Below are positions 8,238-16,346 of a DNA stretch of 44,940 nucleotides, piece by piece. The notes beneath the pieces were generated by a model that worked only from the letters and a program-made list of their open reading frames with translations, did not search any database and was not told the DNA's origin. Origin of the DNA: Candidatus Rifleibacteriota bacterium (lineage in GTDB: Bacteria > Muiribacteriota > Ozemobacteria > Ozemobacterales > Ozemobacteraceae). The stretch spans positions 1-44,940 of the forward strand of contig CAJOND010000063.1 of NCBI GenBank assembly GCA_905236675.1, given 5' to 3'. The translations under genes were made by a program, and so were the position numbers. Each line of letters begins with the position of its first letter. Within the stretch, counting starts at the first letter, position 1.

Positions 8238-8452
8238 ACCTGTTTTTCAGTTTTTTTATCTTCTGCTTCGGCTGCTTTTTCAGCTGTTTCTACAAGATCC
8301 TTACTTTCAACTTCCAAATCTGTTTTAGCTTTTTTAAATTCATAACTTGCTCGGCCTAATGCCTTAGCTAGTTCAGGAATACGCTTAGGACCAAATAAAA
8401 CCAACACAACTATAACAATTAGGACTATTTCCCAAAAACCTAAACTTCCCAT
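8234..8452 (-). CDS. tatA: Twin-arginine translocase subunit TatA
   Basis: This 72-residue protein has one N-terminal transmembrane helix (residues 5-20), the FGPKRIPELAKALG hinge and amphipathic helix, and a charged C-terminal tail. That is the exact TatA/TatE architecture. It oligomerises to form the translocation path for TatC-bound substrates. A ribosome site (AAGGA) precedes the ATG at 8452. It starts 16 bp after the GH30 stop and overlaps tatC by 4 bp, so the three genes are probably one transcript. No tatB is seen; a minimal TatAC system as in many Gram-positives and some deep lineages is likely. Confidence 0.95.
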   Translation of the reverse strand: MGSLGFWEIVLIVIVVLVLFGPKRIPELAKALGRASYEFKKAKTDLEVESKDLVETAEKAAEAEDKKTEKQV

Positions 8453-8468
8453 ATTTAATCCTTATAAT

Positions 8469-10007
8469 TTACAAAATATATGTAGCAGCAGCACCTGCAT
8501 TTAGTTTACTAGTTATTGTATTATCTTCAAATTTTATCTTAAAATCAACTTCTTTATTGCCATTATTTAGGACAATTACGACAATTTTCCCTTCAGATGT
8601 TTCAAAAGCTGCATTTACAAGATTATTATCGGTGCTTGAAGAAGATATTCTTTTTGAACCAGGTCTTACAAACTTGGCAGCCTGCCCTATTATGTAATAA
8701 GAAACATTGAAAGAATCAACTTTGTTAGTCTTTTTGTTAATCGTTATAGCACCTTTGCAGTCAGGACAACCACCAAGAGTATGAGGGTCACAATTCTGGT
8801 CAGCAGCCAAATTCCATTCAAAAGCTGCATTACCATAATTGTTCATTGTTCCTAAAATAACATTGTTCATATGCCACTTGAAATCACCAGCAAATTCACC
8901 ATCTCTACCAGTCCATTGTTCTGTTAGCCAAAGTTTCTTTTCGGGTTGTTCCTTATGAACTTCAGACAGAATATTAATATCGCCTGCATATAAATGCCAG
9001 GCAGAACCACTTACATATTTACTTGCCGATGAATCGCCAAGAACCTGTAAAGCAAAGTCTTTTTTATCACAGTTATGATCCCAGCAGAAAATTTCAATAT
9101 TGCCAAAATTATTCTTTTCAAGAGTTGGTCCCAAATATTTACCAATAAATTCAGCCTGGCTAGAAGCATCCATTGTCATACTAGGCTTATTAGTGCCGCA
9201 TTCTGGTTCATTTTGAGTTGAAATGGCACTTATGTTAATTCCGTTATCCTTCATAACCTGTAAGTATTTTACAAAATAATCAGCATAAACCTGATAAAAT
9301 TTTGGTTTTAGCTTTCCACCACCATATAACTTGTTTGTTTTCATCCATTTTGGAGCAGTCCAAGGAGTAGCAAGTATTTTAATACTAGGATTTATGGCTA
9401 ATATTTCTTTCAGCATTGGAATAACTTCTTTGTCACCAGCATAAATATTGAACTTCTTTAATTCCTTATCTGATAATAAACCCAATAGCTTTTCATCATA
9501 AGTAAAACACTTGCGGCTTAAATCTGAAGCTCCAATACTGATGCGAACCATACTAGCCCCTATTCCGTATTGAGGGTCATAGATTTGCTTTAATACTTTG
9601 GTTCTATCGTAAGCAGTCATTTTGTTTAAAAGATAAGCACTACCGCCAGTAAGAGCAAAACCAAATCCATCTATAGTTTGATATTTATTAGTATTATCTA
9701 TAGATATTTCTGCAATATTATTAGTATTTGTACCAATTTCAGGAGTAATTTGTCTTTTTAGATATATTTTTGCAGAAGGATCTGTCAAAAACATTTGAAG
9801 TTGGTTAGTGTCGCTTCCAATCATGCTGTTATCATCATCTTTGATAAAAGTTACGTTTGGAGATGAAACCGTATTTTCAACACTAGACGAAACGACTTCT
9901 TTAACAGATGTATCACTGTCAAAGGGTCCTGCAAATAATACAGAATTAGTGATTATAAGACTAATCAATAATATATATCTAAAAAAACTGTAGCGATAAT
10001 TAATCAT
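8469..10007 (-). CDS. Secreted glycoside hydrolase family 30 enzyme
   Basis: The 512-residue product has a Sec-type signal peptide (residues 1-26, no twin arginine), a Ser/Thr/Asp-rich spacer to about residue 80, and a GH30 (beta/alpha)8 catalytic domain with a C-terminal beta-sandwich. The opening motif TIDGFGFALTGG is diagnostic of GH30. The acid/base is Glu267 in STQNEPE and the nucleophile is Glu363 in LWLTEQWTG; both are present, so it should be active. Conserved VRISIGASDLS and ILATPWTAPKWMK also fit glucosylceramidase-like GH30. Likely substrates are beta-glucosides or beta-1,6-glucans; specificity cannot be read from sequence. It has its own ribosome site (AGGAG before 10007) and a 118-bp upstream gap containing a TATAAT, so it probably starts a GH30-tatA-tatC transcript. 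Confidence 0.93.
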   Translation of the reverse strand: MINYRYSFFRYILLISLIITNSVLFAGPFDSDTSVKEVVSSSVENTVSSPNVTFIKDDDNSMIGSDTNQLQMFLTDPSAKIYLKRQITPEIGTNTNNIAEISIDNTNKYQTIDGFGFALTGGSAYLLNKMTAYDRTKVLKQIYDPQYGIGASMVRISIGASDLSRKCFTYDEKLLGLLSDKELKKFNIYAGDKEVIPMLKEILAINPSIKILATPWTAPKWMKTNKLYGGGKLKPKFYQVYADYFVKYLQVMKDNGINISAISTQNEPECGTNKPSMTMDASSQAEFIGKYLGPTLEKNNFGNIEIFCWDHNCDKKDFALQVLGDSSASKYVSGSAWHLYAGDINILSEVHKEQPEKKLWLTEQWTGRDGEFAGDFKWHMNNVILGTMNNYGNAAFEWNLAADQNCDPHTLGGCPDCKGAITINKKTNKVDSFNVSYYIIGQAAKFVRPGSKRISSSSTDNNLVNAAFETSEGKIVVIVLNNGNKEVDFKIKFEDNTITSKLNAGAAATYIL

Positions 10008-10125
10008 ATTATGCTCCTAATTTTGTACACAAAAAAACCTTGCATATATTATTATAATAAATACTTGTTTTAAAGAAAATAGTTTTTTTGTTAAGATTTT
10101 GTCAGAATAAAAAATGAAAATAAGA

Positions 10126-12480
10126 CTAATTTATTACCGATTTTGCATATACAAGTAACGAATCTTTCAGTATAGAATATTCTTCCGGTAAAATTTCGGA
10201 AAGCTTATTAATAAGATTAATATTAAAAGGTCGAGCTAGAATAATTTCTGTCATTAAATACATAACAGTATCAGGATCGTCTTCAGCCACTTTAAGCTGA
10301 ATCATAGCATTATAAAGATTCATTGAGGGTTCATTCAGGAAGTTTAGTCTTTGAAGCATCAATGCTGCTCCTGTTCCTCTTAAACTCTTACATAATTCAA
10401 TACAGCCATCCAACAGCATCTTATAAAGCTTCTTTGTTTTTTCCCCAATAGCATTAGCTCTTGTTAAATCACCTAATTTAAGAACTGTTCTATAAGCATC
10501 CAACAAATCAGCCAAATCTGTAGGATTTTCTCTAATACAAATTTCTATCAAAGGTAGAGCCTTAGCATTCTCATCGTTTGAAATATAGAGTGAAGCCAAC
10601 AATCTGGTAATTAAAAATGATGAAGGCCGTCTTTTATGTTTTTCTTCTAAAAGCCACAGAATTCGTTTTTGATTACCATTACAAGCCGCCATTTCATTAA
10701 ACAATTCAGGTGCTTCAGGAGAATTAAGAAGACCGGGACCTATTTGTTTATGACGCTGGCTTTCTAAAGTTAGTTTGCTTATTGCTAATGCTAAAGGACT
10801 ATCAGCCTCAAGTTTGGCTATATTCAGTTTGAAAATTTCATTGATAGCATAACAGGCAGAAAGAACGGAAATCGGTTCAGGAACTTGAAGCATACCATTT
10901 AAATTCTTTACGACATAGAGCTGTCCTAGCATAAATAGATTAAATGCGGCACCAGCACGAACTCTAGGAGAATTATCGTTTAAAGCATCGTTCAAATATG
11001 GAATAGCTTCATTTCCGCAATTTTTTAATGCCCAGATCATGTTTGCTCTAATTCTAGAATCATTACTATCATGATATTTTGAATATAACAAAATTTTATC
11101 GCAACCACATTTACCCAAGGCTGCCAGCAAAGATGCAACAACATAAGGATGTGACTCTTTTGCCAAAGCTTTTAATACAACATCTTCAGAACTAGCTCCC
11201 AAACAACCGCACAAAACAGCTGTCTGATTACGAATAAAAGCATCTGAAGAATTTAAAAGTCTGTTAAACCATGGCAAAACAGTATTTTCGACTAATTCTA
11301 CTTTATTAATTTTAGGAAGCAAAAGACGTAGACTAAGAAATATCTGATTTATTACATTTTCATCCGTTTCTTCGTCAAAAGCATTCAAAAGAATAGGTAC
11401 AGCCTTTTCAGACGGAAATTCGGCAAGAATAGAAACAGCTTCATAGCGGTATTTTTCTGATTCAGAATTTAAAAGTTGTTTTAACAATTTAATGGATCTT
11501 GCAGAGCCGGATTTAAAAGCTAATAAAGCAGCTAGAGCAATCAATTCTGGCTCTTTGCTTCGAAACACTTCCGAATAGACATGCATTTTATCATCTGTTG
11601 AAATACTTGAATATCCATCTATGGCTCTCAAAGCCGTTAAAGCAAGCTTTATATTTTTCCCTCTAGCAAAGCCAGAAAGAATAGGCCATATTTCTTCTCT
11701 ATCTGTAGAAGCCGCAACAGATAAAATTACAGATCGTCTATCATCATCTCTGACCTCTTTCAGCAAAGAACTAATAAACAGACAAACCTTTTTGCCACCA
11801 CAAGCCAATAAAGCTTTAACCGCTTCGTTTGCAACACGTTTTTCACTATTTCTAGCTATCCAAAGAAGCTGATCTGTAAATTCAGGGCTTGAATTTAGCT
11901 GTAAAGAAATCATTGCAGGAATAAGCCGGTCCGGATTCTGACAATCCAGTTCTCTTTTTATAATCTTTATTGCCCCTTCCTGTTCTATAGGCATTGATGC
12001 CAGTAATAACCCAAAACTTTCAGGCAAAGAGAAGCTGCTAGATTTAGACAATAATGGTAATAATGGTTCTGTGGAAATAAAAGATGTTTCATAGCAAAAA
12101 CTTGTAAAAAGCGATTTTAATGCAGATTCTATTACCGAAAAACTTAAATCATTTGAAAAAGCCAAAGCCTTTACAGCAGCAGTTCTAAGCTGAGCAGAAC
12201 CAGAGCTGGAACTAGCTCTTTTTTCAAGCAAATCAATAGTTTCTGCAAAAAAATCCTGCCATAGATTTTTCATCGCATTAGACATCGGGAAAAGTTTTGA
12301 CAAAGCTTTATGAGCTAAAAAAACGAAAATAGGATTTTCGTTTTCCATCATTTCCTCAAAAAAAGCAAGGTCATCAAAAAGTGGTTCTTTGCTGATAATA
12401 GAAAGAACCCTTTGTCTTACCCAAATGTCACTGTCATTTATGGCATTCCGAGTTTTTTTCACAAGACGTTCAAAACTCAT
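10126..12480 (-). CDS. HEAT-repeat protein with C-terminal TPR-like region
   Basis: This 784-residue protein is built almost wholly of helical repeats. About 15 HEAT/armadillo-type units run from residue 1 to about 580 (for example the YVVASLLAALGKCG and RANMIWALKNCGNEAIPYL type segments), followed by TPR-like helices at about 620-740. No signal peptide, membrane segment or catalytic motif is visible, so it should be cytoplasmic and act as a protein-binding scaffold. Its start is 1 bp after the stop of the M48-like gene, and that gene follows closely on an unknown secreted protein, so the three form an operon. The partner is not known. Repeat class is certain; function is not. Confidence 0.85.
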   Translation of the reverse strand: MSFERLVKKTRNAINDSDIWVRQRVLSIISKEPLFDDLAFFEEMMENENPIFVFLAHKALSKLFPMSNAMKNLWQDFFAETIDLLEKRASSSSGSAQLRTAAVKALAFSNDLSFSVIESALKSLFTSFCYETSFISTEPLLPLLSKSSSFSLPESFGLLLASMPIEQEGAIKIIKRELDCQNPDRLIPAMISLQLNSSPEFTDQLLWIARNSEKRVANEAVKALLACGGKKVCLFISSLLKEVRDDDRRSVILSVAASTDREEIWPILSGFARGKNIKLALTALRAIDGYSSISTDDKMHVYSEVFRSKEPELIALAALLAFKSGSARSIKLLKQLLNSESEKYRYEAVSILAEFPSEKAVPILLNAFDEETDENVINQIFLSLRLLLPKINKVELVENTVLPWFNRLLNSSDAFIRNQTAVLCGCLGASSEDVVLKALAKESHPYVVASLLAALGKCGCDKILLYSKYHDSNDSRIRANMIWALKNCGNEAIPYLNDALNDNSPRVRAGAAFNLFMLGQLYVVKNLNGMLQVPEPISVLSACYAINEIFKLNIAKLEADSPLALAISKLTLESQRHKQIGPGLLNSPEAPELFNEMAACNGNQKRILWLLEEKHKRRPSSFLITRLLASLYISNDENAKALPLIEICIRENPTDLADLLDAYRTVLKLGDLTRANAIGEKTKKLYKMLLDGCIELCKSLRGTGAALMLQRLNFLNEPSMNLYNAMIQLKVAEDDPDTVMYLMTEIILARPFNINLINKLSEILPEEYSILKDSLLVYAKSVIN

Positions 12481-12481
12481 C

Positions 12482-13210
12482 TCAAAAATTTCGTTCTGGC
12501 AATTTAAGGTTTTCTAGATCATAAATTCGAGATGGCATATCGATATTATCAAATGGTGAAGGTGGCCATACAGAAACATTAAACTGACCTAGCAATTTTA
12601 TAGCACCTAATCTGGTTTTTTCAGGATTTGGAGTTAAAAGGGCTCCTTGAACATCAGCCTTTTTGTGATTCATTTTCTTAACGACGGAAAGATAGGCTCT
12701 TAACAAATCTCTCATTTCTTTTTCTGTACGTTTGGCTTCTTTTAATTTTATATAATCAAGGAATTTAGGATATATTCCTTCATGCTTTATTACTGCCAAA
12801 GGCTGTTTTTGTGAAACCAAGTAAGCATTTCTAGCAAGAATAAAATCTTTTTGTTCTTCTGATGAAGCACAGGCTAAATAACCCTTTGTTAAAATTAAAA
12901 TGCCTCCAGGCAACAAAATTTCATCCAGAATAGAACTATCTATAATCATAACTTTAAGTTCTAATCCACCATTATTTTTTACACCGCATTTTTCCAGGAA
13001 TCCAGAAAATTTCTGAGTAAGTATCGGATCTTCTTTTAAAGGATATTCTTTGGATAAATCTTTACAAAACTGGTTTATAAGTAATTTTCCGATAGCAGTT
13101 TCTATTCTTGTTTCATCAACCCATTTTTTTAAATAATTCATTACAGGGTTATCTGCAAATACTATATTACAAATCATCAACATAGCGAATAATAAAGTAA
13201 CTTTTTTCAT
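12482..13210 (-). CDS. Exported M48-like protein with degenerate active site (pseudopeptidase)
   Basis: The ATG at 13210 is preferred to the one at 13231: it has AAAGGA 8 nt upstream and begins a signal peptide (MKKVTLLFAM to about residue 19). The 242-residue product matches the M48 (Ste24/LoiP/BepA-type) metallopeptidase core at residues about 85-140. DEILLPGGILILTKGYL corresponds to the family's NAFALPGGxxxxTxGLL and is followed by the SSEEQKDFIL helix. Where the family has LAHEIGHV, this protein has LARNAYLV, so both zinc His and the catalytic Glu are missing (R127, N128, L131). It should be catalytically dead and might bind substrates or regulate. It sits between an unknown secreted protein and the HEAT-repeat protein in one operon. 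Confidence 0.7.
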   Translation of the reverse strand: MKKVTLLFAMLMICNIVFADNPVMNYLKKWVDETRIETAIGKLLINQFCKDLSKEYPLKEDPILTQKFSGFLEKCGVKNNGGLELKVMIIDSSILDEILLPGGILILTKGYLACASSEEQKDFILARNAYLVSQKQPLAVIKHEGIYPKFLDYIKLKEAKRTEKEMRDLLRAYLSVVKKMNHKKADVQGALLTPNPEKTRLGAIKLLGQFNVSVWPPSPFDNIDMPSRIYDLENLKLPERNF

Positions 13211-13211
13211 T

Positions 13212-13721
13212 TTATTTTCCTTTAGATGCATTAGCTAGTTTTTCTGCAATAAACATTTTTAAGTCTCTACAACGTTTCATGTAAGACATGAATTTTAATT
13301 TCAAAGAATTATATGCAGCTATTTCTTCTCTGGTTATAGGTCTTATTGAAGTTAGCTGTTCTTTTCCACTTTTTAACTGTGTATACGCATAACTCAACAC
13401 CCTGTCAAGTTCTGCAAAAGCTTTTAAGATTGCTTCCTTATCGTCATCTGCAATTGGTTCTGCTTCTGCAAGTTCTTTGGTTGAGTTTTCTATATTACTA
13501 AGCAGTTCTTCAACTTCTGTTAAAGCTTCTGTAGATACTTTTAAACTTTGAAGTTTGTCCGGAGAAGACAAATATTTTTTCCCCGCTTTATTTGTTTGCT
13601 TATCTATATCTATTTTAGTATTTGAACTTTTCTTATATGGCTCAAATTCATAAGAATTTTCCGTAGTTGCAAAAAGTATAGAACAAAAATAAAACAAATA
13701 AACTAAACATATTATAAACAT
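13212..13721 (-). CDS. Exported helical protein of unknown function
   Basis: An upstream start at 13802 would overlap the divergent small gene and its promoter, so I choose the ATG at 13721, which begins directly with a signal peptide (MFIICLVYLFYFCSILFATT). The mature 150 residues are charged and helical, with predicted coiled-coil segments at about 60-165 and no cysteines or catalytic motifs apart from a CRD near the end. No family is recognised. It is the first gene of an operon with the M48-like pseudopeptidase (1-bp gap) and the HEAT protein, so it is probably their periplasmic or surface partner. Confidence 0.65.
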   Translation of the reverse strand: MFIICLVYLFYFCSILFATTENSYEFEPYKKSSNTKIDIDKQTNKAGKKYLSSPDKLQSLKVSTEALTEVEELLSNIENSTKELAEAEPIADDDKEAILKAFAELDRVLSYAYTQLKSGKEQLTSIRPITREEIAAYNSLKLKFMSYMKRCRDLKMFIAEKLANASKGK

Positions 13722-13770
13722 CTGCCGATAAGTTTTGTGCCTAGTATAATGCAAAACTGGAGAATACAAA

Positions 13771-14007
13771 ATGGCAGAAACACGTTCATTAAGCTCTTCC
13801 ATGACCCCTCCGGAAGATGAGAAACTTGTAATGGCTCAGATTCAGAGATATTCTGAATTGACCGAGCGAAGTCTTGATATGATCGAAAGACTTTTACAGC
13901 AAGGCTACGCCATGAATTCAACAGAAGTTAAAAAACTTCAGAATAAGTTGCATGATCTTGAAGTCAAGAGCAACTTCTGGCGTACCAGAATGATGAGATA
14001 CCTTTAA
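13771..14007 (+). CDS. Small coiled-coil protein, unknown function
   Basis: This 78-residue, highly charged helical protein has heptad-like hydrophobics from residue 18 to the end (MAQIQRYSELTERSLDMIER and VKKLQNKLHDLEVK segments). There is no signal peptide or membrane helix, so it is cytoplasmic. A ribosome site (TGGAG) lies 8-10 nt before the ATG at 13771 and a TATAAT at 13745-13750 provides a -10 box. Codon use is richer in CAG and CGA than in its neighbours, hinting at good expression. It is followed by a structured non-coding stretch (14020-14190) that may belong to the same transcript. No family recognised. Confidence 0.7.
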   Translation: MAETRSLSSSMTPPEDEKLVMAQIQRYSELTERSLDMIERLLQQGYAMNSTEVKKLQNKLHDLEVKSNFWRTRMMRYL

Positions 14008-14021
14008 TACTGGAATAAGAC

Positions 14022-14119
14022 CGTTACGAAAGATGCTTTGAACAAAGTAGCGAAAGATAACCTATAGCTACCCTATACACATAAGCAACTTTAGGCTTTG
14101 TTCCAAGACAAAAGGTTAT
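14022..14119 (+). ncRNA. Candidate structured RNA with pseudoknot potential
   Basis: In the 254-bp gap between two convergent genes, several complementary segments are seen. GAACAAAG (14040-14047) can pair with CTTTGTTC (14096-14103). ATAACCT (14057-14063) can pair with AGGTTAT (14113-14119). These two helices interleave as A-B-A'-B', an H-type pseudoknot. Competing local hairpins exist: CTTTG/CAAAG at 14036-14046 and GTAGC/GCTAC at 14047-14071. Two near-identical CGAAAGAT loops (14027 and 14051) flank the local hairpin. Helices of 7-9 bp are above casual expectation but can arise by chance. I cannot match it to a named RNA family. Strand is assumed to follow the upstream small gene. Confidence 0.35.
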
Positions 14120-14131
14120 TGTTGTTACCAA

Positions 14132-14182
14132 TCAGGCAGGGAATTGTATGAATTTATAACAAATTCGCAATTTCCAGCCTGA
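14132..14182. repeat. Long near-perfect inverted repeat (stem-loop)
   Basis: TCAGGC-A-GGGAATTG-TAT-GAATTT pairs with AAATTC-G-CAATTTCC-A-GCCTGA, giving 6 + 8 + 6 paired bases around one mismatch, a small internal loop and a 5-base loop. There is no T-run on either side, so it is not a standard terminator, although it sits between convergent genes. It could be the 3' stabilising hairpin of the structured RNA upstream or a small palindromic element. Confidence 0.6.
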
Positions 14183-14261
14183 CTAGCATTATAAAGGTTT
14201 GTCTAATTAAATACAATAGATAGAGGATTAAAAATCAAATAGAACTCAAACTTTTTTTTAT

Positions 14262-14678
14262 TTAAATTATTTCCCATTTACCTTTTTTCCATACTGCATA
14301 GTCTATGGGTTCTGAATTTTTATCTTGAAATTTAATAATACCTTTACCTATCAGATAAGTTCCGCACTTGCATACTTTCTTGCCATTTCCAGCGATATAA
14401 GGCGGTGCATCTTTTGCATCTTTCAATTCGTTAATACATTTCGAGCCACATTTGCATAAGGGCAAAGGTTCTTGCCCTATAATAAACTGCCTTTCTAACC
14501 AGGCAATTCCATGAACAACAAATAACAGAATAGCTGGACCTATCACAATTCCAGCATATCCCCAGTTCTCGCCATACCGTGACAATGAAATATCTCCTAA
14601 AAATGCAGCAAAAATCAGTAGTCCGATAGCGAAGGTTTCCTGTTTTATTGTGCCTCTTTTATTTATGTGCTTTTTCAT
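14262..14678 (-). CDS. Small membrane protein with paired Cys motifs
   Basis: This 138-residue protein has two hydrophobic helices (about 14-30 and 40-60) followed by a cytoplasmic or periplasmic tail. The tail holds LCKCGSKCINE and VCKCGTYLIG, two CxC-type knuckles about 30 residues apart that could bind zinc as a ribbon. The last 40 residues carry several Trp and Lys. No family recognised. It is transcribed separately from the two large paralogues upstream (69-bp gap), with only a weak ribosome site (AGG). Membrane location is well supported; metal binding is inference. Confidence 0.65.
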   Translation of the reverse strand: MKKHINKRGTIKQETFAIGLLIFAAFLGDISLSRYGENWGYAGIVIGPAILLFVVHGIAWLERQFIIGQEPLPLCKCGSKCINELKDAKDAPPYIAGNGKKVCKCGTYLIGKGIIKFQDKNSEPIDYAVWKKGKWEII

Positions 14679-14747
14679 ATCTTATAACCTATTATTACGA
14701 ATAAATAATCTAGTATCATCCTAAATAATTGAATTACTTTTGTAAAT

Positions 14748-16346
14748 TTAAAAATTTATACGAGATCTCTGACGACCGCCAAAAGTACTTGGATCATTAA
14801 TCATTCTTTGCAATGCTCTTAAACCTTCAATCTGTTTTTGTATTTTTTCAAAACTATCAGCAACTTTACTTTCAGCTCCTTTTGATTTATCAGGAATGGG
14901 ATTTCCATCAATGCTAGGATTACCATTAGTAACCCACTTGTTTCTAAGATAAGGCAGATAATTTTTAAAATTAGAGTCTTCTGTTTTATAATCTGTAGGA
15001 GAACCTGCAAGGAAATAATCATCTGCAAAATAAAACTGATATGGTGATTTAGACATTCTGTCAACAGGAAGTTCTACACCCAGCCATTTGCTTAATTCAT
15101 TCATATTTTTAGGCATAGAATTATTAATGCTATCTCTATCTTCATTTTTACCACTAGAATATGCAGCTAGTGCTAACGCTATAGCAGTTCCTTCAGATAT
15201 TGCAAGGTATTCTTCCCTTTTCTTATATAAATCGAAGAAATCTACAAAAAAGGTTTCTGGAAAATTGGCTATTACAAACAAAGCCATATTTCTCTTCCAG
15301 TTAATTAATTGATAAAAAAAGTCTTTCTCTATAAAGCTTTTGTTTTCAGATAAGAACCGCTGTGTATTTTCCTGCCAAGCATAGAGACCATAAGAATCTT
15401 TGCCTGATTCAATGTTTTTTATTTCTTCAGAAGCTCTATCGTATATACTACTAATAATATCCTGCCATTCTTTTGAATTACAAACATTATCTATAAAATA
15501 GGTTGGACATTCTTTAGTATGGTAGTATTCGTTATATTTTTCTTTTGAAAAAGTATAACGAATATGTTCTTTAGTGAATTCTACATATCTTAGTAAAGAT
15601 GGCTCAGATTTTGTTAATTCTATAAGACTTTTAGATATTTTAACAGCTATTTCTTTATCTACATTAGTATTGTTAGCAATAAAAAGAAGATTCATACAGG
15701 CAGTATTTCTATGTTTCATGAGAATCATTTTCACATAAGCATCACTGCATTCTATATTGTTTGCCTCTATTTCATTAATTATTAAAATAGGGAGATAAGC
15801 CAAAAGAAGAGCAGTTCTACTATCTTTTATAGAAGCATAATAATAGCTGGCACAAAATAAATCACTCATCAATCTAGGAATATCAACCAGACCACACAAA
15901 TAATACCCTTTAAACCCCTTAATGTCTTTAAGTTGAGAGGGCTTGTAATTATTTAATAAAACAAGGGTTTGAGAAGCAAACTGATTAAAACTTTTATCTT
16001 TTTTTATTTCTTCTATTTTATAAATTTTCTTACAAATTTCATTTATATTGTAATTAAAAATATCAGAAAAATTATTTATTAGTTTATCATTTCTTCTAAC
16101 ATTATATTTATCTATGGCAACATAGTTTGTAATTGTTTTTGGCCATTCCATTCTACCCAAACTGGTGTCTTCTTTATTCTTAAAGTAAAGAGAATATTCT
16201 ATTTTTCTGAGTTCAGCTTTTATTTTGTCATAACGGAAAAAATGACCAAGGTAAATATTAAACAAATAACTTAAATCAAGAAAAACAAAAACTATAATAG
16301 AAACTATAAGAATCACATATATTATTCCAAAAATAATCTTTTTCAT
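14748..16346 (-). CDS. Membrane-anchored protein of unknown function, paralogue of next gene
   Basis: The 532-residue protein has one N-terminal transmembrane helix (residues 4-35) and a large, mostly helical extracytoplasmic domain. Near the C-terminus is a block shared with the neighbouring gene: GTAIALALAAY, then about 25 residues, KWLGVELPVDRMSKSPYQFYF. The middle also matches (AYLPILIINEIEAN here, AYAPILVCQDIEAN there). The LP.D..s..PY.fyf element resembles the conserved C-terminal block in large families of uncharacterised anchored proteins. Its last 50 residues add a helical, charged tail. The start overlaps the upstream paralogue's stop by 4 bp (ATGA). Function unknown; the pair arose by duplication. 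Confidence 0.7.
   Translation of the reverse strand: MKKIIFGIIYVILIVSIIVFVFLDLSYLFNIYLGHFFRYDKIKAELRKIEYSLYFKNKEDTSLGRMEWPKTITNYVAIDKYNVRRNDKLINNFSDIFNYNINEICKKIYKIEEIKKDKSFNQFASQTLVLLNNYKPSQLKDIKGFKGYYLCGLVDIPRLMSDLFCASYYYASIKDSRTALLLAYLPILIINEIEANNIECSDAYVKMILMKHRNTACMNLLFIANNTNVDKEIAVKISKSLIELTKSEPSLLRYVEFTKEHIRYTFSKEKYNEYYHTKECPTYFIDNVCNSKEWQDIISSIYDRASEEIKNIESGKDSYGLYAWQENTQRFLSENKSFIEKDFFYQLINWKRNMALFVIANFPETFFVDFFDLYKKREEYLAISEGTAIALALAAYSSGKNEDRDSINNSMPKNMNELSKWLGVELPVDRMSKSPYQFYFADDYFLAGSPTDYKTEDSNFKNYLPYLRNKWVTNGNPSIDGNPIPDKSKGAESKVADSFEKIQKQIEGLRALQRMINDPSTFGGRQRSRINF

Noticed and set aside
8469..10007. GH30 enzyme as a Tat substrate
   Set aside because: The signal peptide has no twin arginine, so co-transcription with tatAC does not imply Tat export.
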